This document shows positions 1 to 10,016 of a DNA stretch of 32,997 nt, piece by piece. Made by a program: the position numbers and the translations under genes. The first letter of the stretch is position 1, and every line of letters starts with the position of its first letter. Source of the stretch: Folioceros fuciformis (lineage: Eukaryota; Anthocerotophyta; Anthocerotopsida; Anthocerotales); contig JBNGIO010005879.1 in NCBI GenBank assembly GCA_049999805.1, positions 63,217-96,213 on the forward strand. The letters run 5' to 3'. The notes beneath the pieces are model-generated. The model did no database searches. It saw only the letters and a program-made list of their open reading frames with translations, and was not told the origin of the DNA.

Positions 1-443
1 TTGAGGCACATCGCGGCTGAGCTTATGTAGAAAGCGTGCGAGATCTGTGTCCTGGCGGCCTCGAGCCAGCTGAACGCCAAGTGGCGGCACAGACCTGGCT
101 GACCGTCAGGCTTCTCCACGCCGGCCGGCTTCTACTTTCTGTTTTAGGCGCTTGCCTCCGGTCCTTCGCCCGGGCCACGGCCGGTCACTCGGCTTCGAAC
201 AGCGGGCTTGGCGAGACACGCTCTGTGCCGCTGTCCATGCACGTAACTTCACATTTCGCAGCTTCGAAGCCAGCGGAAGAGGTTAGCATGAAACGGATGC
301 GCCAGAGCATCTAGGTCATTTTCGTTGGCACTTCACGGTAAGCAAGGAAAGAGCGAGACACGGTGTGAGCACTGTGCACTTCTTTGCAGTGGTACCCGCA
401 TGGTGTTGGACTGCAACGTAGGGCAGGCAAGCAACTCCGCACG
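1..443. other. 5' flank of Nudix gene, no gene recognised
   Basis: This stretch lies upstream of the first supported methionine of the Nudix gene. Short open frames cross it but none shows a family motif or codon pattern I trust. A possible splice acceptor (tttgcag) ends near 389, so an extra 5' exon or leader of the Nudix gene could lie here. Otherwise I see nothing definite. Confidence 0.5.
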
Positions 444-2442
444 ATGCTTAGGCTTTGCTCACAGATCGAGCGAGCAAGGTTTACCTCCCAGCTGGAGACG
501 GGTGTGGTGCCACCGGATCAGAAAATGGCTGTCCGATGGTTGTTTAACTGTACTGAGCCCGGGAGTCATGTGGTGGGTTCTACACTACGGGTTCTTCGGT
601 TTGCAGGAGCCACGAGGGTGGGTATGCAGCAATGCCTGCCCATGGAGACCGCAGCTATGAGTATGTGGTATTTGGTTCCCAATCGCCGCGGGTCGATTGG
701 AAAACCCAAAGCTGCGACTCGGGAGATGGAAGTGGCGGGATTTGATGGGCAAGAGGGCGAGGGGTTGGATGATTACATGGAGCATGTGCTTGTGTGCAAC
801 AGAGGGATTGTATGTGGCACACTCCCTTGGCCCATTTTGTTCGTGTTTCCGGGAACGATTGTTTTGTTACGTGCTCTGACTGGAAGAGTGGGTAAATGAA
901 TTTACGCAGGAACACGCAGCAGAATTCATCCCTCTTGTGGTGGACGGCAAGGGCGTCGGATTTGTCCACCCTCGGTAGGGCCCTTAATGCTGGGGCAATT
1001 CTTCGTCCTCCAGGTGCCTCTTGTCACCACCATTTATTTGATGGAGGGCAGGGGCATCATGATCGGGAATTGGACCTAAGAATGCTGAGCATTTTGGCGT
1101 TAGGTTTGCGGAACATCTGAGGAGGTTTCCCAACGTTTTTTCTGTTTCGGAGGACAGGCAAATGTTGGACAAGCCAGTGCTTGCCTTGGATTCTGGCCTC
1201 CGTGATCCAGAAGAACGTACCCAGGCAGTGGCCCAAGTGTTGCAGGTGCTGAGAGATGAAGGCTTGATCCCTGGCTGGCGGAATGAGGTATGTATGTCAG
1301 GGAGATGCACATCGAGGTCGTCCAAATTGACCGAAATCAGTAACATACCATGGCTTGTCAACAGCTCTTGTCAGTTGTGCCAAGTTTTGGAGCACCGCCT
1401 CTGCTCGCTCTGGAGCGAGCTGCTGTTCCATTCTTCGGCACCAAGGTGATTCTTCGGCATTTCCATGTGGCACATGTGAGGGTCAAAGTTTGTCTTGTGT
1501 TTACCAGATGTCTCTACACGTGCATGTGCAGGCCTACGGTGTGCACATGAATGGCTATGTCATTCGGAATGGGGAGAAGTATCTGTGGGTTGCACGACGA
1601 AGTGCCACGAAACAAACGTTTCCCGGAATGCTGGATCATCTTGTTGCCGGTGGTCAGGTTGAGACCACAATAACCTGACTACGCACGGTTTTCAGTGGGA
1701 TCAACACACAAGGAGCTGAAAATGTCCGAGCCTTAATCAGAAACTCTCTGATGTGCAGCCCCAGGGCTTGAGCTGTCGTGAAAACCTCCTCAAGGAATGT
1801 GAAGAGGAGGCAGGAATTCCCGAATCTCTGGCCATCATGTTAGTGCCCGTAGTTATCCTTCTAGATTGCTGGTCTCCATAGCGGTTGTCTCTCGTTCGAG
1901 AAGCTAAGTGCTTGTCTGACGTTTGCTGTGGCCAGGGCTGCTGCTGTCGGAGCTGTTAGCTACGAAACCATCTCTGGGCAAATCTACAAGCGGGATGTCC
2001 TTTTCTGCTATGACTTAGAGCTTCCTGTGGATTTTACCCCTTTTAATAAAGGTGATGTTCAGCTAAGAAGTGTTCGGTCGACAAGGATATGCCGCCCATG
2101 TCATTAAGGGTTTTTCTTCTGAAGTTTGTGGTGGCTGCAGATGGCGAGGTAGAGAGTTTCATGTTGTTACCTGTCACGGAAGTAGCAAAGATTCTCCGCA
2201 CCACACAGAGCTACAAGCCCAACTGTGCTCTTGTTTTAATTGACTTCCTTGTTCGTCACGGGTGTGTTTTCTGTGATCACGATTGCCCGTGACTCTGTAA
2301 ATCTGCAAATGCCGAGAATCGACGTGCCAGCAGACGCACGTCTGATGTGCTCCGTTCTTGTGCATGTTTCAGGTATATCACACCTGATCAGAAAGGCTAT
2401 TTGAGGCTTTTACAAGGCCTGCGCAGCGGTGAGTGGCTGTGA
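444..2442 (+). CDS. Nudix hydrolase, NUDT20/24-like with DUF4743-type N-terminal domain
   Basis: Nine exons can be joined in frame: 444-809, 910-974, 1104-1287, 1365-1445, 1532-1657, 1759-1838, 1936-2051, 2141-2261 and 2373-2442, giving 402 residues. All introns are GT-AG and 77-129 bases long. After a basic N-terminal region, which could be a plastid transit peptide, comes the DUF4743-like block (VCNRG, EFIPLVVDG, VHPRFAEHLRRFPNVF), then the Nudix domain. The Nudix box has the form RENLLKECEEEAGI at about residues 281-294, with Lys in place of the usual Arg of REUXEEXGU, as I recall for plant relatives of NUDT20 and NUDT24. KRDVLFCYDL and DGEVESF follow, as in that family. Members cleave nucleoside-diphosphate-linked compounds; some act on damaged thiamine diphosphates, but the substrate here is inferred only. 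The start at 444 is the first in-frame ATG of the open exon; an upstream exon is possible. It converges with the carboxypeptidase gene, 179 bases away. Confidence 0.88.
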
Positions 2443-2621
2443 ACTGAGGACCCGTCTTAGGAGCAGGATTTGAAGAAATTCCATCAGTCCAAGGCGAACT
2501 CACAATAAAGCGGAGAGGTTGTGCTCTTCAGATTGCTTTAATTCAAGGAATAGCCGGGTGCAAATTGCGCCCTTTGCCTAGACAGAGGGATCACCAGAAC
2601 ACTGCAGAGCTTGTAGACGTT

Positions 2622-5064
2622 CTAGTTGTGAATGTTGGAAAACGGTGGAAGGGGCTCGCCCTTCACGAAATGTTGGAAAAGAGCTAGAGCTCTTTCGGGT
2701 TGTGTCAATGGGACCATGTGGCCAGCCTGGCGCACTGTGGCAAAGGTGAGTCCTTGGTACTGCTCTGTCCATCCTCCCACCTGCAATAACACCATGCCTA
2801 TCTTGTCAGGAAACTCATCCCAGCATCCGTGTGCTGATGCAGCAAGCTGTGACGGAAGCGGGCAGTACGTACGGTCGAGCAGAGGTCTGGTATGCTTTAC
2901 CTGAGTGGCATGAGTCCAAGCATACCAAGGTGTCTGAATTGGAAGCTCGAGTCTTCTTAGCCAGAAGCGTGTGGATAGAACGGGGACAATTCCATCAACA
3001 TCGCCACTGCATGGGGACAAGCGTTCAGTAAGCATCCCAACCTGCTAGCAATGTGTCGTAAGAAGGCTGCCATCCTGCAATAGGTGACCCAGATTTCCTT
3101 ACCTGAAGACCCAGATTTTGAGTCCCTTGGTCAGCAATGTCCGATAAACCGGCAATACTGAACTTGTGATATCCCTCCGGCTGTAAAGCCTGTTCACTAC
3201 CCCACTGCGGACGCGGATATACACAGGTATCAGCTCTGCATCTGGACATGATAAGGGCGACATGAAACATGAGAGGGCTCAATGAATGGGTTAGTTCAAG
3301 TACCTGCAGCCAGACCAGAAGCCAGTGGTATAATTGCTGGCATGAAACGCACTGATCACGTCGTCTCGATTCAAGTAGGGTGTAATGGGATCCGCACAGG
3401 GATCGGGATACGGATCCTGGAGAAACAGGTTTCTCTGCGGCAACAGCAAGTGAGAATAAATCAGAAACCTGGCACCCAAAAGTACTGGTGATGGGGATGT
3501 GAAGTCATGCACATTGCTAGCGCCTCCGGCCCTCCTACCCTCAAGAAACTGGATTGTTGTGCGGTTGAGGTTCTCATCCCTCCGCCAACGCTGCTGGTGC
3601 AGTAAGGACCGTAAATGTTGTATATGTCGATCTCACCCATCTCAACGGTGAGGGCTTGATTGGCAGCATCCGAGCAGGTCTGGTTCGCCTCTGACTGGTC
3701 CACTGGCAAGTCGTGGGCAAAATCACAGTTCTGAATCAAAGTGATATAGGTCTTCTCGGAGATCAAGGCATGAGTGTAGTAAAACTGAGCAGCTCCCTTG
3801 TTATCGCTGTAAGGGTCCGTCCACGCGTTTCCCACCTTCGCAGTACAAGACAAGGATGGAGGAGGGTTAAAGGCGTAGCTGTTTGCGCAAACAAGTCTGA
3901 ACGTGGTCTTTGCGAGGCCGGCGGGGACTGTACCAGGAAGCCCTTGAGATTGATGTAGAAACCTTCGTTCTCATTGTACTGTACCACCTTGAGTGCCAGT
4001 TGTGGAACGTAGTGTCCTGGGCAGCGTCCAGAACATGTCAGTCTCACACGCACCAACCACCGTACCTGATCACTTTGTCGTGCACCCAGAACAGAAAGTC
4101 TGTGGCTCACCGGCGTAGCTCTCCCCGGCGAGGTAGACCTCGTTCTGGGCATATTCAGGAAATTTCTTAAACCATCCTACTAAGAACGCATGCGCATCCT
4201 CCGCTGCTCATGTTCCACCACCACCCTGGCATCAGCTCGACCTGGACAGTGGACGCACCCAAGAAGCTACTACCGCATGCATTCACCCAATGCCGCTCTT
4301 TCTTTGTCAGACTCTCGAGAATTTCAGCGACGTCTGCCGGATTGAGCACAATCACCTGTCTGATTGTCGTTGGAGTACCCGTACACCGAGGTGTTGTCAG
4401 AATAGGAGTATCCCACACCCACGGGCGACTCCACAAACACGATGTTCACATCTGCCACAGCATGCAGCAGCAAAAAAAAAAAAAACCACAACTGAATTTA
4501 TATATCCTGCATCGACAATGCACCAAGCCTGTCCCGAAATGCGCAGCATTCGAACCATTCTGCAGAAATCTTGGTCTGCAATCACCTTGGTTCCAAGCGA
4601 ATTCGTTAAGGAACAGCCCGTCCCCGGTGCTGTTCACGTAGAATGGTCCGAGCTCGCTCAATCCTCCGTTCCCGAGTGACGAGCACCCCGGCCCTGCCAC
4701 AAGAAAACATTGCCATTCCAGTGGCAATGGGAGCCATTGTGATCAGAAATTGTCCACTTCCCTCATCTACAGCCTTAAATTTTTTTTCCGAGGCAAGGCG
4801 GGCGGGCCTGCTGCACAAACCTCCGTTGAACCAGAATGTGACAGGCAGGGTGGTGGGATCCCCGTTCTGCGCCGTCACAAACCAGTAAAACAAGTGGCTT
4901 CCCGGCAACGCGTCGATGAAGCCTGCGTACTGCTTGAATCCCACGGCGGGCTGCCCGGGCAGGCCGGCCACCAGCTGAGAGGGGTCATCGGCGGCTCCAA
5001 ACGCAGCCAGGACCGCCAGGACCAGACCCAGGACCGCCCACCCCCGAATCCTGCATTCTGCCAT
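2622..5064 (-). CDS. Serine carboxypeptidase-like protein (peptidase family S10)
   Basis: Ten exons join in frame on the minus strand: 5064-4821, 4693-4586, 4451-4356, 4206-4111, 4016-3934, 3835-3539, 3434-3304, 3204-3103, 3006-2901 and 2780-2622, giving 473 residues, normal for the family. Introns are 94-149 bases and GT-AG. Residues 1-24 form a hydrophobic signal peptide, so the product should enter the secretory pathway. The WFNGGPGCSS oxyanion region is at about residues 78-87, GESYAGHYVPQL with the nucleophile at Ser179, SGDVDGIVP near residue 386 with the acidic triad member, and VRQAGHMVP with His442. Three N-glycosylation sequons are visible (NST, NQT, NYT). All catalytic elements are present, so it should be active either as a carboxypeptidase or as an acyltransferase of the SCPL type; sequence alone does not separate these. 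The long segment between the Ser and Asp motifs suggests a class II-like form. Confidence 0.93.
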
Positions 5065-5420
5065 GGATTCTGGAGATATCTTGGCTTCTGGACCTGTCCA
5101 GACTCCGGCTGTACAACTAGGGGGCCTTCCTGGACGAGCGCAGCAGCCCGCTAAGCTTGAGGACGACCTTGCCTCTCACCCCTTTCTCTGGACCAGATAA
5201 AGATCAGGTAGCTAGGAATCTCCGAGCTGTGGCCATCAGGCCTGCAGGACGCAGAAGGAGCGTGGTAAACGCGGCACTCCCCAATGCAGAGATCACAAGG
5301 AGGCGGTCACAGCCCCCTATAAGTGAGTGGTCGACGCTGCCGAGGAAGAGCTGCCGCGTCCGTCCACCGGGCCGGATGGGCTTGCGAGCAGCGGGTACAT
5401 GCTAATTAGGGCGCTCGTTT
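5065..5420. promoter_or_regulatory. Likely promoter and 5' leader of the carboxypeptidase gene
   Basis: This is the sequence immediately upstream of the carboxypeptidase start on the minus strand. It is GC-rich with no convincing coding frame. No specific element can be assigned; the call rests on position only. Confidence 0.35.
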
Positions 5421-6470
5421 GTATCTACATCTAACGCCAACCCAGCAATGTAATTCCATATATATTTATATTTATATATAATAACCTATATCAAATCATC
5501 TAGTATGTATTCAGTAGTAGCCAGAAAGATTGAACTTTAATATTCAAAATCTCGGACAGGGAACTGAAAACTTTATTTTGAAAATTGGATGGATGAACCC
5601 ATCTACTCCAAGACCAGCCAAGAGAAGGGAAGAGAAGGAGCAATCGTTTGAGAGAACAGCATAGCAAATTAGGATGGACTAACTTCCAATGCTGCACTTA
5701 TGTAATAATTGCTCACCATGGTAAGGATATCAAAGTTGGGAATCGAAATTGACCTACTTCCTAGCATCGAAGAAGACGTTATCTATGTTGTAATTCATGC
5801 CGTTTTATACATTACATTGGTCGGTGTTCAAAGGAGGGCTATGGACACCAGTTGCTTGTACAAAGACACAAGGATAAAAGATGCACAACATGACTCCTTA
5901 GAGAAAGTCACAAAACTTGACGCAAGCCAATGGTCACTTTGCTTATATGCTTATAGAATATCACGATGCATGAAAAATGCACACTTGTTCCCCGTAGAAA
6001 ACGACAATGACGAAAGATGCACGTTAATCCACATAGTTATTATGCAACTCCTCAAAAAACTTCACAATGCTCGCAACAAGGCGATGGCAATGGACACTCG
6101 TTGCCTACATAAAGCATGCAAGATTCAAGCCAATTTGGCTTCTAGGACCAAAGTCATTCCTTATAGAAAGTCACAAGATGCAAACTAGCCCAATTCCGTT
6201 CCTACACCTAAAGTATTTCTCAATACATGCTTTAGTTTCTTAAAGTCACGCGAATGGCCTCATAGGTCTCAATAGTAAGAAGGATAGAGTTGTGCATTTC
6301 CTTCTTTGGAGAGTTTTTACAAATAACACATTCCTCCCAACTTGCATCATGTAGTGAAGATGATGTGCTCTCTGATGCTATCTTTTGTAAAAGTCCATTG
6401 CCACAAATATGGTGTGCAGCAGTAAACCACGAACCATGCCAGCATATGCAGTGATTACCATATTATTAGT
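5421..6470. other. AT-rich intergenic region with a degenerate internal duplication
   Basis: Base composition changes sharply to AT-rich (for example the TATATATTTATA-type stretch at 5456-5485) compared with the GC-balanced genes on both sides. A 159-codon open frame at 5709-6188 (+) has no domain I recognise and seems to sit on a repeat. A segment beginning near 5840 (atggacaccagttgcttgta) recurs in diverged form near 6090 (atggacactcgttgcctaca), and both are followed by a similar stretch containing agaaagtcacaa. It may be a decayed transposable element or diverged tandem repeat. I do not call the open frame a gene. Confidence 0.4.
5840..6190 (+). repeat. Diverged ~250-bp-spaced direct repeat
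   Basis: Two blocks, about 5840-5935 and 6088-6190, share the order atggacac-c-gttgc, a short variable part, then ccttagagaaagtcacaa versus ccttatagaaagtcacaa and an acgcaagcc/caaactagcc end. Similarity is partial, so the duplication is old. No coding role is evident. Confidence 0.45.
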
Positions 6471-7780
6471 TGCGTAAGCTTGCAATTTGGTGCAGCCCAA
6501 GGCTTCCAAGAGTCCGGTTCGTCCTCCAAGCTGGGCGGTGGCACCATGGCAGCCATTCAGAACACTCCACGTGTCGTGGAGTGCTCTGCAGCCTGCACAG
6601 TTATCTCTGCCGCGACTCCAAGCAGAAGGGTCCAGGACTGTACATCGGATATATACAAGCTATCAGCAGCTAAGTAGCACACCTGAGAACAGGATTTCCA
6701 ATTGGTCCGTGCGTTTTCCGCACTAGCTTTCCCAGCTCTTGTGACTGTCTGAGAGAATCCGACTCATGATACGGCCTGTCCAAGTTCTACGTGCCCACGC
6801 CCAATAATAATCCCACGCCTCGGAAGGGCAGCGTCGGCATCGTCTGCAGGCTTGCCAGCTGGTGCTCTTTTCGGCATGACACTCATACCAGGAGGCCACA
6901 CTGGGCCCTGCGGCAGAGTCATTATCTTGGGAACAGACGTCAACAGCGGCAGCTCCTTCTGCCTCGACGGCAGCTCTACTTACATAATCCAACACACCCA
7001 CCGCCCACCACACAGTGCACCCAGACTGGTTTTCTTAAATGCGTACGCGGATTGGGGAGACTACCTGGAGGATTTCTTTTCTTTTAAGGTAAGAGCGATA
7101 TCTTGCATTTTAGATGAGGCACGGCACGCATACCTGCAAGGACAAGACGAGCCAAAGGAGTGGTGTGGAAGTCATGCATATGGCAGGCGCTTCGTCAGTG
7201 TCACACACAGGCTGTCATTCAATCCGCGGCCGGCTGGAGTTGTCATCATCGGCAGCAAGCACTGGAAAGGTGTGAGAACATGGGTGCTGACATGAATTCC
7301 AGAATCTGTACCTGGTCGTGGCACCTACCTTTGCACATCCAGCGTGCTGGCTACATCAGACACATGGCCAAGTTGCATGTCGTTTCTCATGTTGGTGGCC
7401 GGTGATTTCAACAATTTGATGACATTGTTCCACTGAAACACCTAGAAGCCACGATCCTGGGGGCTGCACCGTCGTGGAAGGTCCGCCCAAGATTCGCCCT
7501 CCTCCGAAACAGGAAAAGCGTAGAAGCAGAGTCCTGAGCAACCTCGGCTTTGTCAAATCCTGAATCACGACTAAACCTGAGGTTCAACTAAGCAGTGCAT
7601 AACATGAAACCATAGGTTAATAAAATCAAAAGGGCATCACAGGAAACGAGAGGGGAGGGGAGGGGAGGGGAGAGGACGGCACGGGACGGGACGCGATCCG
7701 TGTCGTGACCGGGCGCACCAATGGGCGCAACGCGACGGTTGGGTGTGGTTAAAAGGACGCGTCGGCTGGCCTCTGGAACG
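6471..7780. other. Unresolved region with several short open frames
   Basis: GC content rises again and several overlapping open frames of 60-147 codons run on both strands, notably 6480-6677 (+), 6852-7295 (+) and 6723-7013 (-). I tried to join them as exons on either strand and could not recover a known protein family. It may hold a broken or lineage-specific gene truncated by the assembly gap. A G-rich microsatellite precedes the gap. Confidence 0.35.
7649..7677 (+). repeat. GGGGA microsatellite
   Basis: A run of about five gagggg-type units of five bases (aggggaggggaggggagggg) lies just before the 100-N gap. G-rich simple sequence of this kind often breaks short-read assemblies. Confidence 0.85.
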
Positions 7781-7880
7781 NNNNNNNNNNNNNNNNNNNN
7801 NNNNNNNNNNNNNNNNNNNNNNNNNNNNNNNNNNNNNNNNNNNNNNNNNNNNNNNNNNNNNNNNNNNNNNNNNNNNNNNN
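7781..7880. other. Assembly gap (100 N)
   Basis: Exactly 100 N bases. This round number is commonly used for a scaffold gap of unknown size, so real sequence of any length may be missing here. It is flanked by a GGGGA repeat on the left and a GCC repeat on the right. Confidence 0.99.
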
Positions 7881-7917
7881 CGACGTCGCCGCCGCCGCCG
7901 CCGCCGTCGCCGCCGCA
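7881..7917 (+). repeat. GCC/GTC trinucleotide repeat at the gap edge
   Basis: The sequence resumes with a run of gccgcc units interrupted by gtc. It is a simple triplet repeat that continues into the gap, so its true length is unknown. Confidence 0.9.
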
Positions 7918-8884
7918 AACACAATTAGACGAGTTGCGTGACCTCGCCCCTGCGCTGCGCTGGACCACCTGGACTCAGGGATTCTGCTCGCGCGGAGGTT
8001 GCGTCACGGAAGCATGCTCGTGCCCTCGCCCGGCCTGCGCGAGCCACATTCACCCCGTCCAGATTTCGCTTCGCCGCACCAGTTTTCAAGATTTTTTCAA
8101 CTTTGAATTGGAGTAATCAGAACTCAGATCCCGCGTCTTGAGGAACCTTGCTCTAGTTCATCCCATCCAGCAAAACTGTGATGAATTCCAAGTGCTTCAG
8201 CCTGGATTCGGAAATTCCATCCCCGCCATGCGTCTTCCATCTTATCCTCCGTCACAAATGCTGATCTTTGTGCCAGAGTCTACAACGCCATCCCTTCTCT
8301 ATGTCTCCTGTGACATCGTCTGAGCTTTGAAATTGCTCAACATTTGGATTTCACATCCTGAGGTCTTGGATCTCCCAGAGCGTTAACTACTCCTACCTGC
8401 TGCTTGCAAAGACACCATGCAGAACCTTAACATGAATTACATGGCAAGCCTGGCTGTCCACGCTGGATGTTGCCCTCAATCCGTCGTAAGTACCTGTGTA
8501 AATTACTGCCTACACGTTCAGAGCAAATTTCTGATTATACGTAATCTGAAAATTCCTCTTTCAATTCAATCAGAACGTCTCTTCACATCTATCGTAATTG
8601 TATACCACCCAGCAGGCCTACGTGAAGCAAAAATTACTGCATTGAAGATCACCTTAACATAATGCATCAACCCAACGGTCTTCAAGAAGAAAATGCATCG
8701 ACAGGCATCATGGGTCTGCTCGAAGGGTTCAATCTTGTCCAAACTGAGAGTGGCTGGCCTGTTTTCAAAAGTGGTTACGATCGCACAGAACACGTTGAAA
8801 GAGCTTGTTCAAGTTGAGCGCGTCTGAAGTGTTTGCAAATATGTGTGGTGTGAAGAAATATGCATGGTTGATGATGCAGAAATC
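7918..8884. other. Intergenic region, no gene recognised
   Basis: Short open frames (60-80 codons) are present on both strands but none carries a recognisable motif. No phosphatase exons 1-4 corresponding to the broken copy downstream could be found here, in particular no RHGxR motif. Confidence 0.5.
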
Positions 8885-9355
8885 CCGGCAACTTCCAGGT
8901 TTGGTGCCGTGCCAATTACCTGGACTGATCCATGTTCTATCATGCTGGGTGGTGTCTCAATGATGCAGACTACGGAAGTTGTGNNNNNNNNNNGTGCTTG
9001 GGAACACTAGGAAATGACTGTGATGAACCGTTGGAATTGCCATGGTGATGCGTTGTCTGGAAACAGTGGAAACTATGCAAACAGTCGCGAGGTATCACTA
9101 GGCCGCGTCTTTCAGGCGTATCCCACGTATGCTTACCTTTACGCCTTACCCTTCCAGGGCACTCGTTGCTCATGATTCTTCACTGCCTCGGACTCCACTC
9201 CTCATTGCTGTATCCACCAAAACTAGGAAAGCTGCTCCTAGAGACATCACAGCCACAATGGCTAATGTCCGTGGCGACTCGACGAATCTTCTACTCTCAG
9301 GTGACACCTTCCCGCTTGTCTTCAATTCAGATGTCATACTTTGCAGCGGCAGGGG
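8885..9355 (+). pseudogene. Broken histidine acid phosphatase copy (copy C)
   Basis: This segment aligns with the 3' two-thirds of the two intact phosphatase genes downstream. The end of intron 4 and the first bases of exon 5 are at 8885-8983, then a 10-N gap, then a damaged exon 7 (from about 9005; gttggaattgccatggtgatgcg matches), part of intron 7, and a damaged exon 8 at about 9210-9300. Exon 7 has frame-breaking differences. Exon 8 has lost its caccag acceptor and carries a deletion of roughly 44 bases that removes the GHD catalytic motif. Exon 6 is absent, possibly hidden in the gap, and no exons 1-4 or 9 are visible. The last matching block (gatgtcatacttt) is closer to copy B than to copy A. 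It is very unlikely to encode an active enzyme. Confidence 0.8.
8984..8993. other. Assembly gap (10 N)
   Basis: Ten N bases lie inside the broken phosphatase copy, between exon 5 and exon 7 sequence. In copy B the same interval is about 330 bases including exon 6, so the gap may hide real sequence or be a collapsed repeat. Confidence 0.98.
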
Positions 9356-10016
9356 CTCTTTGACCAATGACTGTTGCAGTTGATGATAGCCCCACAAATC
9401 GCGTTGCGAACCAACAATATTTGTTAAGCACTTGCACCATGTGCTACAAAGCTCGAAGGCTTTCCCGATCCACTGCAAGCAAACCGCGCTTGGTCCAGTG
9501 CTTTTCCTTCCAGATTGTGCGCGCGCACTGTGTCCCTTGGGTGCGGTGGCTTCTTCGGGAGCACGACCAAAGCCAACACCGAGTTTCCGGACATCGATGA
9601 TGGATATTCTGTTAGATACCCCACGAGAAAAGAATTTATTCCGTAGCGAGAGGGATTGTCCTCTTTGGATTCCGTGCTAATGGCATAGGAAAGGCTCTGT
9701 TAGATACCCCACGAGAAAATAATTTATTCCGTAGCGAGAGGGATTGTCCTCTTTGGAAGAGGTTCCGTGCTAATGGCATAGGAAAGGCTCACCTACCACC
9801 AATCGCGAATGATGACTATCCCCGTACTGCGCTTAGAGTGGTCTTACATACTGGGTTGGCCAACGCCTTCCGAGGCACGATTAACGGGCAGCAGAAAGGG
9901 CAGTTTACCTTGCTTGACTGTGGCGTTATGTTCCTTCGCCACGCGCGTCAATTCCGAAGGTCCCTGGATTGCCGAAACCAACCAAGATCGCTGGCTGCTT
10001 GAAGTCGCCGCCCGCA
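9356..10016. other. Spacer upstream of phosphatase A, with a stop-free stretch
   Basis: It holds the direct duplication listed separately. A stop-free frame runs from 9616 to 10002 (+), about 128 codons, but it lacks an early ATG, is out of frame with phosphatase A and matches no family I know. The last ~45 bases before the phosphatase A start (gctggctgcttgaa) also occur before copy B, so the duplicated unit includes some 5' flank. Confidence 0.45.
9609..9789 (+). repeat. Tandem direct duplication, 88 and 93 bp
   Basis: Unit 1 is 9609-9696 and unit 2 is 9697-9789. Both run from ctgttagataccccacgaga through ccgtagcgagagggattgtc to ggcataggaaaggctc. They are nearly identical; the main difference is a five-base insertion (agagg) in unit 2 after ctctttgga and a g-to-t change near the start. 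The near identity points to a recent duplication. Confidence 0.93.

Noticed and set aside
5709-6188. 159-codon open frame as a gene
   Set aside because: It sits on a degenerate AT-rich duplication, has no recognisable domain and no splice or leader evidence.
8674-8690. MSA-like element (ccaacggtc)
   Set aside because: The core matches the MYB3R binding consensus, but no gene with a nearby start is supported, and such cores occur often by chance.
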